A stretch of 52,723 bases of DNA. Source: Oxalobacteraceae bacterium. GTDB taxonomy: Bacteria > Pseudomonadota > Gammaproteobacteria > Burkholderiales > Burkholderiaceae_D. Under the pieces are notes generated by a model that was not told the origin of the DNA, did no database searches, and was given only the letters and a program-made list of their open reading frames with translations. Location: NCBI GenBank assembly GCA_027490725.1, contig JAIXXN010000045.1, positions 1 through 52,723 of the forward strand, given 5' to 3'. The translations under genes and the position numbers were made by a program. Positions 7,911-16,770 of the stretch are shown in pieces. Numbering within the stretch: the stretch's first letter is position 1; every line of letters starts with the position of its first letter.

Positions 7911-10900
7911 CTAGCGGCGCGTGAAAGCCAGCAGTGTGACGCTCGCTGCAGGCGCAGGCGCATCGAGCCCCGGCGCCACGGCCAGCATGGCGCCACTGTG
8001 GGCTGCCTGCGATAGCGGCTGGTCCGGACGCAGCGCTGCAGACTGCAGGCCCCGCAGCACGTCCGCGGCTACGGCGCCGTCGCACGTAAACTGCCGCAAA
8101 GCTTGCGCCAACTGTCCCACCTGTGCACGCAAGCCTGTCGGTGCGGCTTGCTGGAACCACACATCGGCCAGCATGGCACTGCTGCCATCACTGCGCGTAT
8201 AAGAACTACTGGCCAGAATCAGATTCCCCTGATCGGTGGCAGCACTCAGTTGCGCTGCCAGCGACAGGCTGCTGATCTGCAACTGGCCCAGCGTGTGCAA
8301 TTCGCCCGCTTCGCTGCGTGCATCACTATTCGCATCGACCCACACGCGCAAGGCGGCAAAGTCGCTATCCCGGGCGTCAATCACGCCATCCTGATTGCTG
8401 TCGAGTGCTGCCAGCGCAGCATAGCCGTCGGCAGCGCGGCTGCCATCGGCAAGCCGGCTGGCCATGCCGAACAGTTCGCTACCATCGTTGATCACGCCAT
8501 CCTGATTGCGGTCCAGCGCCAGCAAGCCGTCACCGGGCGCAATCCAGCCGCTGGCCTGGCGCTGCCCGCTGGCCGCCAGATCGAACTGCACCCCCGCATC
8601 CAGTCCCAGCGTCTGCACCCCATGGCCATCCAGATCCAGTGCCAGCGGGGTAATGAAGCTCAGTGCGGCAATCTGGACCGGGCTAAACGCCGCTTTCTGC
8701 TGCGCACTCAATTCGTTGTACTGGTTCACCGACAGGGCCCGCATCTGTCCCGTGCCGAGCGCTGCCAGTTGCTCTGGCAGCAGCCCCTGCAGCTGGGTGG
8801 TGGACAGCACTGTAATTTGGCGCGTGCTCAGGCCGCCGATATCGCGCGTCTCGATGGCAGCCATCTCCTGCGCACTGAGTGCCGCAATCATGCCGGTACT
8901 CAAGGCACGCAACTGCGCTGACGACAGCGCCACCATCTGTTCGGTGTTGAACTGCTTTGCGCCACTGCCATTGGGCAGCATCACGCTGATCTGCGCCAGC
9001 GTGAAGGCCGCCACCTGCGCGGTGTTCAGCGCCTGCAACTGATCGCTGCGCAGCGCGCGGAAGGTTTCCGTGCGCAGCAGCGCGATATCGGCCGCATCGA
9101 TGCCGCGGATCACATCGGTCTGGATCTGTGCCAGCGCGGCTGAACCGAGCGCGGCAAACTGGCTGCCCGTCAGCGCACGCAACTGAGCACTGCTCATGGC
9201 GGACAGCAGCTTGCCATCGCGCCCCGATGCATTCAGCATCAGCGGATTGATAGCCGCCACCGCCGCCGTGCGCAGCGCCGCCACCTGATGACTGGACAGC
9301 GAAGTCAGCTGGGTACTATTCATCGCGCCCAGCTGCGCACCATTCAGCGCCGCCATCTGGGCCAGATTCAGCGCCTGCAACTGCTGGGTTTTGAGCACGG
9401 CAATCGCCGCCGTTCTGAGGGCAGCCAGATCGGCCGTTTCCAGCGCGGCCAGCAAAGCGGTCCGCATCGATGCCACTTGCGCGCTACTCAGGGTTGCTGC
9501 CTGCGCCGTCGTCAGTGCGACCAGCTGATCGGTCGTCAAGCCTTGCAGCGCAGCAGTGCGCAGCACCAGCACCTGATCGGTACTGAGCAGGGAAATCAGC
9601 TGGGCGCCACTGCCGAACGGGTCGCCGCCCAGCACCGCCAGCTGGGCCGAACTGAGCCCCGCCAGTGCCCCGCTACTCAGGGCCGGCAAGGTAGTCGTAT
9701 TCAGCGCCGCCACGGCGCTTTCCGGCAGACGCGCCATTTGCGCCGAGGTCAGCGCGCCCACTTGCCGGGCCGTCAGCGCGAAGATCTGCGTACTGCTCAG
9801 CGCGGCCAGCTGCTGACTACGCAGGGTCGCCATCTGCGCCGTGCCCAGCCCGGCCAGTTGCGCGGTACTCAGACTGGCCAGCACGGCGCCACTCAGGCCG
9901 GCCAGCGCCGCCGTCGACAAGGCGGCCAGACTGCTGCTCGACAGCGCCAGCAGCGCCGTGCTGTTGAACGCAGCCAGTTGCGCACTCTGCAAACTGGCCA
10001 GTTGCGCGCTGCGCAGTGCCACCAGCTGATTGCTGCGCAGGATACTCGCCTGCGCGGTCGACAAGCCCGCCAGTGCGGCCGTTTTCAGTGCCGCCATATC
10101 GGCATCGCCGAGCGCCAGCAGGGCTTCGGTTGCGATGTGTGACAGCTGCCGCGAACCGAGTGCCGCCGCCTGCGCCGTACTCAGGGCAGCCACCTGATAG
10201 TCGGCCAGCACGGCAATCTGCGCGGTATTCAGGATCGCCACCTGCGCCGTGCTCAGCGCCACCATATGCTGGCCATCCAGCGCACCGATCTGGTCGGTCG
10301 TCAGACCGATCACGGCTGCCGTGCGCAGCGCCGCCAGATCGGCCGTCTCCATCGCGCCGATGACGAAAGGATCGAGCATCGCCAATTGGCGGCTGCTAAA
10401 CGCCGTCACCTGTGCGGTACTCAGGGCGTTCAGCTGCGCGCTCGACAATGCCGGCAAGGCTGCCGTACCCAGCGCGGCGATCTGCGCCGTGCGCAAGGTC
10501 GCCAGTTGGCCGGCCGCCAGATCACCACCCAGCGCCGCCAGCTGTTCCGCCGATAGCACCGCGATAGCCTGCACCGACAGGCCGGGCAGGCTGGCACTGC
10601 CCAGCTGCGCCAGCCCTTGCGGACTCAGGCCGACGATCTGGCGCGTTCCCAGTGCCGCCAGCTGCTGCGAACTGAAACTGGCCACCTGTGCCGGCAGCAG
10701 GGCAGCAAACTGGTCGCTGCTGAGCACCGCCAGTTGCCGCGTATTCAAGGCCGCCAGCTGACCGGCATCAAGGGCCGCCAGTGCCGCCGGTGACAGGGCC
10801 ATGATGGCGCCGCTACCCAGCGCCGCCAGCTGCGCCGTCGACAAGGCTATCTGGGCAGCATCGCTGAGTGCGCCCAGCTGGCTGCTATTGAGTGCGGCCA

Positions 10901-13900
10901 TCTGCTGGGTAGTCATGCCGGCCAGTTGCTCGGCACTGAGCGCCTGCATCTGGACCCCGCTCAGCCCCCGCAAGGCCTGCGTGCGCAAGGCGGCCAAATC
11001 GGCCACTTCCAGCGCCGCGATATCGGCCGCGCTGAGCGCCGCCAGCTGGGCACTGCCCAGTGCTGCCGCCTGCGCCGTACTGAGCGCGACCACTTGCTCC
11101 GCGCGCAGTCCCGCCAGCGCTGCCGTGCCGAACGCCGCAATCTGCTGGGTACTCAGCAGATCGAGATGGCTGACCCCGTTTGCATCCGTCCCCAGCAGAG
11201 ACAACTGATCCGAGCTGAGCGCCGCAATCGCGCTGGTCTTCAGGCCGACCAGCGCCGCCACATTCAGTTCGCTCAGATGGGCCAGCGTCAGCGCCGTGAT
11301 CTGGCGCGAGCCGAACGCGCTAAGCTGGGCAGAAGTCAGCTGCGCCAGCTGGCTGCCGTCCAGACTGTTCAATTGATCGTCGCTAAGCGCGGCCACCTGA
11401 CGGGTACTCAGCGCGGCCACCTGCGCACCACTGAGCAGGGCCAGCATGCTGGTCGGTAGCGCCGCCACCACGGCCGTCGTCAGCGCCGCCACATCAACCG
11501 TTTCCAGCCCGGCCAGTGCCGCTTCATTCCATGCCAGTACCTGATCGCTGCTCAGTGCGACAATCTGGCCGCTGCCCAGCGCGGCCAGCTGCGCCCCGTT
11601 CAGCGCCGCCATCTGCGCCGTCGTCATACCGCTCAGGCCGCGGGTAGTGAGCGCCGCCAGATCGGCCGTTTCCATGGCAGCGATATCGTCCACGCTGAGC
11701 ATCGACAGCTGATTGCTGCTCAGTGTTGCCGCTTGCGCGGTACTCAGCGCGATGGTCTGCGCGACCGTCAGACCGGCCATTGCCGCCGAGCTCAGTACGG
11801 CAAACTGGCCGGTGCTGAGCACGCCAATCTGGTTGCCAGTCGGATCATTGCCGAGTGCCGCCAGCTGCTGCGCATTCAGCGCTGCCAGCGCCGAGGTACC
11901 CAGCGCGCGCAGACCCAGTGCGCCGATGGCGCCGATCGCTTCGGCTGCCAGACCGACGATGTTGCGCGAATTCAAACCTACCAGCTGGGTCGCCCCCAGT
12001 CCGGCCACCTGCTCGTTGCGCAGCGCCGCCAGCTGGTCACTACTGAGCACGGCGAACTGACGCGAACTGAAACTCGACAGCTGTGCGGCCGGCATGGCGC
12101 GCAAGGCATCGGCACTCAGGGCGGCGATATAGGCAGTACTGAAGGCCGCCATATTCGCCGTGGTGAAGGCGGCAATCACGTCCGGCGCCAGACCCAGTAA
12201 CTGGGTGGTGCTGAGCGCCAGATACTGGGCCATGGTAAGGGCCGCCAGCTGTGCCGGCGTGAGCGCTGCCAGCTGGCTGGTGCTCAGGCCCACCACGGCG
12301 GCGGTACGCAAGGCTGACACGTCGAGCGGATCGAGCGCCGCAATCGCCTGCGTGCTCAGGGCGCGCAGCTGACTACTGTTCAGCACGGACGTCTGGGTGG
12401 CGGTCAGCGCGGTCGCCTCGTCCGGCGTCAGGCCAAGCAGGGTGGCGCTGCGCAGGGCGGCAATCTGCGCCGTACTGAGCTGCTGAAGCGCGTTCGGCCC
12501 GGCATGCGCCGCCAGCACGGCCAGCTGGGCCGAGCTGAGCGCCGCCAGCGCCGCCGTGCGCAGCGCCGACAGGCTGGCCGAGGCCAGCGCCGCCACTTCG
12601 GCCAGCGACAGACCGGCCACCTGCTGCGAACTCAGGCTGCCGATTTGCAGCGCGTTGAGACTGGCGAACTGGTCCGTTCCAAGCGCATTCAACTGGGCAC
12701 TGTTCAGCACCGACATCTGGCGGGTACCAAAACCGGCCAGTTGCGCCACGCTCAGGCTGGCGATGCTGGCGGTCCGCAGCGCTGCCAGACTGGTGCTGGA
12801 CAAGGCTGCCCAGGCACTGCTGCCCAGCCCGCTCAAGGCGTCCGTACCCAGCGCATTCAGTTGCGCACTGTTTAGAATCGCCAGCTGATTGCTGGCCAGC
12901 GCAGCCAACTGGGCGCTGCCCAGCGCGCGCGCCTGGCTGCTGGTCAGCGCTGCCAGCACATTGCTGCGCAAGGCCGACAGATCGGCGCCTTCCATGGCTT
13001 GCAGCTGGTCGGTGCTAAGCGCCACTAACTGGGCGCTGCCCAGCGTCGCGGCCTGCAGCGTGGTCAGGGCCGCCACTTGCTCCCCGTTCAGTCCGGCCAG
13101 CGCGGCGGGACGCAGCGCGGCAATCTGGGCCGTGCCTAGCAGCGCCAGCTGGCTGATTCTGAGCGCCCCCAGTTGCAGCGAGCTGAGCGCTGTCAGCGCT
13201 GCCGTCGATAAGGCCTGCAAGGCAGTGTTGCTGAGTGCCTCGATCTGGTCGGTATTCAGGCCACTCAGCTGGCGGCTGCCCAGCGCCGCATACTGGTTGG
13301 CATTCCAGCCCTGTAGCTGGTCAGTCCCCAGCGCCGCTACCTGCGCGCTGCCGAGCGCTGCCAGCGCCGTCGTTGTCAGGGCTGCCAGCTGGCTACTGCC
13401 CAGTTGAGCCAGTACCACCGGCACCAGCTGGGCGATCGAGCTACTGGTCAGTGCCGTCAGGTCGACCAGCGGAATGGCTGCCAGCGTCTCGCCACTCAGG
13501 GCCGCAAGTTGCCGGCTATTCAGGGCCACAAAGGCGCTGGTACTAAAGGCGCGGATCTGGCTGCTGGTCAGCGCCGCCATCTGGTCGGTATTCAGGCCCA
13601 CCACTGCCGCCGAGCGCAATGCGGCCAGATCGGGGCTTTCCATTGCGGCCAGGTGCTCCAGCGCGAGCCCGTTCAGTTGCGTACTCGTGAGTGCTGCCGC
13701 CTGTGCCGTACTCAGTGCCACCACCTGCGCCGTAGAGAGTGCATTCAGCTGCGCCGAATTAAGCGCCGCAATGCCCTGCGTGCTCAAGGCCGCCACACCG
13801 CGCGTGCCGAGCGCCAGCAGATCCACGCCGGGCAGAGCCTGCAACTGGCGTGTGCCCAGTGCATACAGCTGGGTATTACTAAAGAGTGTCAACTGATCGG

Positions 13901-15635
13901 TCGTCAGCGTCAGCAACTGGGCGCTCGAGAGTGCCGCCACGCTGGCCGTACCCAGCGCCGCCACGCCATTGCTGCGCAGCGCAACAAAGGCATCGGTGCT
14001 CAGGCCGGCCAGCTGTGCCGTACCGAGGGCGGCGATCTGCTGGCTCGCCAGCGCCGCCATAAAGCTGGTCTGGGCCAACCCGACGGCATTGAGCACACTG
14101 GCGCCCAGCACGGCCAGATCCTGTGGGCTGAGCGCTGCCACCATGGCCGTATCGAGCGCCAGCAACTGGGCGCTCCGCAAGGCCGCGAACTGGGCGGTAC
14201 TAAGGGCTGCCAGCTGCTGGCTGTTCAGCGCTGCAAACAGCTGGGTATTCAGCGCGGCAATACTGGCCGTACGCAAGGCCGCCAGATCCGCCGTCTCCAG
14301 CCCTGCCAGCTGGCTGGACGATAGCGCATTCACTTGCGTGCTAGCGAGCTGGGCGGCCTGCAGGGTGCTCAGCGCCGCAATCTGGTCGCTGCCCAGTTCG
14401 GCCAGTTGTGCCGTACTCAGCGCCACGATGTCCTGAGTGGTCAGCGCCCGCATGCCGCGCGTGCCGATGGCCGCCAGGGCGCCAGCCGTCAGCACGGCCA
14501 GCTGGCGGGTGCTCAGGGCCTGCAGTTGGGCGGTGCTCAGGGCGGCAATCTGATCGGTCGACAGCAGCGCAATATTCAGGGTCGTCAGCGCTGCCACATC
14601 GGCCGTACTCAGCTGGGCAGGCGCGGCCGTCCCCAGCGCGGTGAAGGCATCGGAGCCGAGTGCCGCCACCTGTGCCGTAGTCAGTGCGGCAAGCTGCTGG
14701 CTACTCAGCGCCGCCATGAAACTGCTCTGGCTGGCACCCACGGCGTTGAGCGTGGCCGGTGCCAGTGCTGCGATATCCTGCGTCGCCAGCAGGCCCAGAT
14801 AGGCGGTGTTCAAGGCCAGCAATTGCGCGCTGCGCAGGTTGGCGAACTGGGCGGTGGTCAGGGCCCGCAACTGGGCGCTGTCGAGTGCCGCAATCTGCTG
14901 GCTATTCAGGGCCGTCAAGCTCGCCGTGCGCAGGACCGCCAGATCCGCCGTTTCCAGTCCGGCCAGCTGGCTGGTTGAGAGTGCTGCCAGTTGCGCACTG
15001 CCGAGCTGGGCGGCTTGCGCTGTCGAGAGCGCCGCCACCTGCGCGCTATCGAACTCGGCGACCTGTGCGCTACTCAGGGCCAGGATGTCATTGCTACTCA
15101 GCGCCACCATGCCGCGCGTACCGATTGCATTCAGGGCACCCGCTGTCAGCACCGCCAGCTGACGGGTGCTCAGCGCTTGCAGCTGGCTGGTCGAGAGCAG
15201 TGCTACCTGCGCCGTTGCCAGACTGGCGATGCTGGCCGTGCCGAGCGCCGCCAGATCCGCCGTTTCGAAGGCGGCGATGGCTTGCGTGGCAAAACTGCTG
15301 AAGGCGGCGCTACCGAAGGCGGCACTTTGTGCGGTGGTGAGCGCGACGATCTGGCGCGTGCCGAGCGCTGCCAGAAAATCGCTGTTGGCAGCGCCCACGG
15401 CATTGAGTTTGCTGGCCGCGATGGCGGCAATGTCCTGGGTGCTGATCACGGCCACATTGGCGGGATCGAGCGTGGCCAGTTGCAGCGTACTGAGCGCTGC
15501 CATCTGATCGCTGCGCAGCACCCGGGTCTGATCCGTACTCAGTGCCAGAATATCTTCCGTCGTCCATGCCGCGACCGCCGCCGTCGTCAGTGCGACGATG
15601 TTCTGGGTGGTCAGGCCTGGTACGGAGGAGGGCAT
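7911..15635 (-). CDS. Giant octapeptide-repeat protein with C-terminal Ca-binding domain
   Basis: A ~2574-residue protein. Residues ~1-2326 are about 290 copies of an 8-residue unit with consensus (A)-L-[STG]-[TS]-x-Q-[LIV]-A. The repeat part is rich in Ala, Leu, Ser, Thr and Gln and poor in charge. From about residue 2328 the sequence changes to an RTX-associated type of domain. It begins PLALDLDGHGV and has three EF-hand/dockerin-like loops: DRNQDGVINDGSE, DSNQDGVIDARD and DANSDARSEAGE. A ~100-residue tail follows. I chose the ATG at 15635 because AGGAAG lies 4 bases upstream and an extended -10 (TGCTATATT) sits a further 29 bases up. No signal peptide is visible. Such C-terminal domains usually occur in large secreted or surface proteins of Proteobacteria, often type I exported, but no exporter lies in this window. 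An adhesin or biofilm-matrix role is inference. The repeat fold is unknown to me. Confidence 0.9.
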   Translation of the reverse strand: MPSSVPGLTTQNIVALTTAAVAAWTTEDILALSTDQTRVLRSDQMAALSTLQLATLDPANVAVISTQDIAAIAASKLNAVGAANSDFLAALGTRQIVALTTAQSAAFGSAAFSSFATQAIAAFETADLAALGTASIASLATAQVALLSTSQLQALSTRQLAVLTAGALNAIGTRGMVALSSNDILALSSAQVAEFDSAQVAALSTAQAAQLGSAQLAALSTSQLAGLETADLAVLRTASLTALNSQQIAALDSAQLRALTTAQFANLRSAQLLALNTAYLGLLATQDIAALAPATLNAVGASQSSFMAALSSQQLAALTTAQVAALGSDAFTALGTAAPAQLSTADVAALTTLNIALLSTDQIAALSTAQLQALSTRQLAVLTAGALAAIGTRGMRALTTQDIVALSTAQLAELGSDQIAALSTLQAAQLASTQVNALSSSQLAGLETADLAALRTASIAALNTQLFAALNSQQLAALSTAQFAALRSAQLLALDTAMVAALSPQDLAVLGASVLNAVGLAQTSFMAALASQQIAALGTAQLAGLSTDAFVALRSNGVAALGTASVAALSSAQLLTLTTDQLTLFSNTQLYALGTRQLQALPGVDLLALGTRGVAALSTQGIAALNSAQLNALSTAQVVALSTAQAAALTSTQLNGLALEHLAAMESPDLAALRSAAVVGLNTDQMAALTSSQIRAFSTSAFVALNSRQLAALSGETLAAIPLVDLTALTSSSIAQLVPVVLAQLGSSQLAALTTTALAALGSAQVAALGTDQLQGWNANQYAALGSRQLSGLNTDQIEALSNTALQALSTAALTALSSLQLGALRISQLALLGTAQIAALRPAALAGLNGEQVAALTTLQAATLGSAQLVALSTDQLQAMEGADLSALRSNVLAALTSSQARALGSAQLAALASNQLAILNSAQLNALGTDALSGLGSSAWAALSSTSLAALRTASIASLSVAQLAGFGTRQMSVLNSAQLNALGTDQFASLNALQIGSLSSQQVAGLSLAEVAALASASLSALRTAALAALSSAQLAVLAAHAGPNALQQLSTAQIAALRSATLLGLTPDEATALTATQTSVLNSSQLRALSTQAIAALDPLDVSALRTAAVVGLSTSQLAALTPAQLAALTMAQYLALSTTQLLGLAPDVIAAFTTANMAAFSTAYIAALSADALRAMPAAQLSSFSSRQFAVLSSDQLAALRNEQVAGLGATQLVGLNSRNIVGLAAEAIGAIGALGLRALGTSALAALNAQQLAALGNDPTGNQIGVLSTGQFAVLSSAAMAGLTVAQTIALSTAQAATLSSNQLSMLSVDDIAAMETADLAALTTRGLSGMTTAQMAALNGAQLAALGSGQIVALSSDQVLAWNEAALAGLETVDVAALTTAVVAALPTSMLALLSGAQVAALSTRQVAALSDDQLNSLDGSQLAQLTSAQLSAFGSRQITALTLAHLSELNVAALVGLKTSAIAALSSDQLSLLGTDANGVSHLDLLSTQQIAAFGTAALAGLRAEQVVALSTAQAAALGSAQLAALSAADIAALEVADLAALRTQALRGLSGVQMQALSAEQLAGMTTQQMAALNSSQLGALSDAAQIALSTAQLAALGSGAIMALSPAALAALDAGQLAALNTRQLAVLSSDQFAALLPAQVASFSSQQLAALGTRQIVGLSPQGLAQLGSASLPGLSVQAIAVLSAEQLAALGGDLAAGQLATLRTAQIAALGTAALPALSSAQLNALSTAQVTAFSSRQLAMLDPFVIGAMETADLAALRTAAVIGLTTDQIGALDGQHMVALSTAQVAILNTAQIAVLADYQVAALSTAQAAALGSRQLSHIATEALLALGDADMAALKTAALAGLSTAQASILRSNQLVALRSAQLASLQSAQLAAFNSTALLALSSSSLAALSTAALAGLSGAVLASLSTAQLAGLGTAQMATLRSQQLAALSSTQIFALTARQVGALTSAQMARLPESAVAALNTTTLPALSSGALAGLSSAQLAVLGGDPFGSGAQLISLLSTDQVLVLRTAALQGLTTDQLVALTTAQAATLSSAQVASMRTALLAALETADLAALRTAAIAVLKTQQLQALNLAQMAALNGAQLGAMNSTQLTSLSSHQVAALRTAAVAAINPLMLNASGRDGKLLSAMSSAQLRALTGSQFAALGSAALAQIQTDVIRGIDAADIALLRTETFRALRSDQLQALNTAQVAAFTLAQISVMLPNGSGAKQFNTEQMVALSSAQLRALSTGMIAALSAQEMAAIETRDIGGLSTRQITVLSTTQLQGLLPEQLAALGTGQMRALSVNQYNELSAQQKAAFSPVQIAALSFITPLALDLDGHGVQTLGLDAGVQFDLAASGQRQASGWIAPGDGLLALDRNQDGVINDGSELFGMASRLADGSRAADGYAALAALDSNQDGVIDARDSDFAALRVWVDANSDARSEAGELHTLGQLQISSLSLAAQLSAATDQGNLILASSSYTRSDGSSAMLADVWFQQAAPTGLRAQVGQLAQALRQFTCDGAVAADVLRGLQSAALRPDQPLSQAAHSGAMLAVAPGLDAPAPAASVTLLAFTRR
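8657..15620 (-). repeat. Degenerate 24-bp tandem repeat (octapeptide array)
   Basis: About 290 in-frame 24-bp units encode the octads. Occasional 11-residue units interrupt the phase, such as the AVGxxxSxFMA units near 15,390, 14,735 and 14,075. The units differ from each other in DNA, so this is an old, diverged array rather than a recent expansion. Confidence 0.9.
13206..15176 (-). repeat. Three consecutive 657-bp (219-residue) higher-order repeats
   Basis: Blocks starting at 15176, 14519 and 13862 each open with an octad ALxTRQLx, followed two units later by a conserved xGTRGM/V unit. The spacing is exactly 657 bp each time, which is 27 units including one of 11 residues. A second landmark, E-x-x-D-L-x-A-L-[RT], continues the ~650-660 bp rhythm down to about 10,335. 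Confidence 0.8.
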
Positions 15636-15663
15636 GGAACTTCCTAATTTAACAACGACTCTC

Positions 15664-15672
15664 AATATAGCA
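15664..15672 (-). promoter_or_regulatory. Extended -10 promoter of the giant repeat gene
   Basis: The minus strand reads TGCTATATT, an extended -10 with one mismatch to TGnTATAAT. It would place transcription start about 20 bases before the ATG. No good -35 is present, as is common for extended -10 promoters. Confidence 0.5.
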
Positions 15673-15727
15673 GAAAAGCTCGCAGTTTCCCCATGGAAAT
15701 AGCGATATTTTCAGCGAAATCCAGCGT

Positions 15728-15760
15728 AAAAATGCCGCAAAATCAATGATTTTGCGGCAT
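15728..15760 (-). terminator. Rho-independent terminator of rdgC
   Basis: A perfect 12-bp stem (15732-15743 with 15749-15760, loop of 5) is followed on the minus strand by U residues. It lies 45 bp past the rdgC stop codon and separates rdgC from the repeat gene. Confidence 0.85.
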
Positions 15761-15804
15761 TCTTGTCAAACCACTCAAGGCCGGCAGGGCCGGCTGGAAG
15801 TCAC

Positions 15805-16701
15805 TCAGGCCTTGGCTTCCCCGCCCAGCGCTTCCACCACATCGGCCATCAGTTTGGCCAGTTCGCCGGTCATCAGCATGAAGTCGCCATCGAAGCGTTC
15901 TTCATCGTTCTTGGTACTCGATTCTTTCTCGCTAATCACGTCCAGCGCTTTCACGCCTTTGATGGCCAGCGACTCGGTCAGCACGAAGGAAATCTTACTG
16001 TCCCAGGTCATCGCCAGACGGGTGCACTGCTTGCCAGCGGCGATGTGGCGACGGATTTCCTCGGCTTCCAGCGTGTGCCGCACATAGCGCACTGCCGCCT
16101 TGCTTTCGCCGGTGGCGCGCAGTTCGGTATCCATATCCACGGTGAAGCCAGACGGTGCATCGTCGGCCTGCAGCCACTCGGTCATCACGCCGACCGGCGA
16201 ACGCTGTACCCGTAAACTCTCTAACGGCAGTTTATCGACGGCCTTGAGCAACAATTTGATGACTTCGTCCGCTTTGCCCGGGCTGGCAGCATCCACCACC
16301 AGCCAGCCATTGACCGGATCGATCCAGGTCCAGACGTTGCTGCGGATCGAGAAGGCGCGCGGCAGCAGTTCGTCGGCCACGCGTTCTTTCAATTCTTTCA
16401 TGGCTTTCTTGCCCGGCGCGAAGCCCTGAGCTTCTTCCATTTCCGCGGCACGGGCCTTGGCGACCTGGTTGATCACACTGTTCGGCAGCAGTTTCTTTTC
16501 CGTGCCCAGCAAGATCAGCATCTGCTGGTTGACCACGTGCACCAGACCGCCATTCGGACGGGGACGATCCCAGCCCTGACGCAGCAGTTCATTACTGCTG
16601 GCAGGCACGAAGGAATGGGGCGCCAGCGCCGCTTCCAGCTGTTCCGGAGTAAATGCCCAAGGGGCCGGCAGACGATAGATCTGTAGATTCTTGAACCACA
16701 T
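15805..16701 (-). CDS. rdgC: Recombination-associated protein RdgC
   Basis: A 298-residue protein matching the ring-shaped, non-specific DNA-binding protein RdgC, which restrains RecA filament activity and associates with the nucleoid. The start [11 protein letters not shown] is typical and the length matches the family (~300). Family-like segments are seen along the protein, including the GLVHVVNQQ strand near residue 52 and the C-terminal [13 protein letters not shown] helix. It lies 69 bp downstream of dinB on the same strand. The spacer contains a 7-bp inverted repeat without a U-run, so the two may be co-transcribed. A strong terminator follows. Confidence 0.95.
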   Translation of the reverse strand: MWFKNLQIYRLPAPWAFTPEQLEAALAPHSFVPASSNELLRQGWDRPRPNGGLVHVVNQQMLILLGTEKKLLPNSVINQVAKARAAEMEEAQGFAPGKKAMKELKERVADELLPRAFSIRSNVWTWIDPVNGWLVVDAASPGKADEVIKLLLKAVDKLPLESLRVQRSPVGVMTEWLQADDAPSGFTVDMDTELRATGESKAAVRYVRHTLEAEEIRRHIAAGKQCTRLAMTWDSKISFVLTESLAIKGVKALDVISEKESSTKNDEERFDGDFMLMTGELAKLMADVVEALGGEAKA

Positions 16702-16770
16702 GTATTAAGCCTTGTGTCAGTAATGCTGGGGGAGCGCCATTTTACACGGTGACGGCGCTCGGGCACCGTT

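Noticed and set aside
8657..15620. CRISPR-like look of a regular short DNA repeat
   Set aside because: Units are contiguous 24-mers without spacers, diverged in sequence and in frame with a protein.
7921..15647. Many long plus-strand open frames opposite the giant repeat gene, rich in Arg and Gln
   Set aside because: They are shadows of the 24-bp repeat, whose codons rarely give stops on the other strand. They lack ribosome sites and break at unrelated points.
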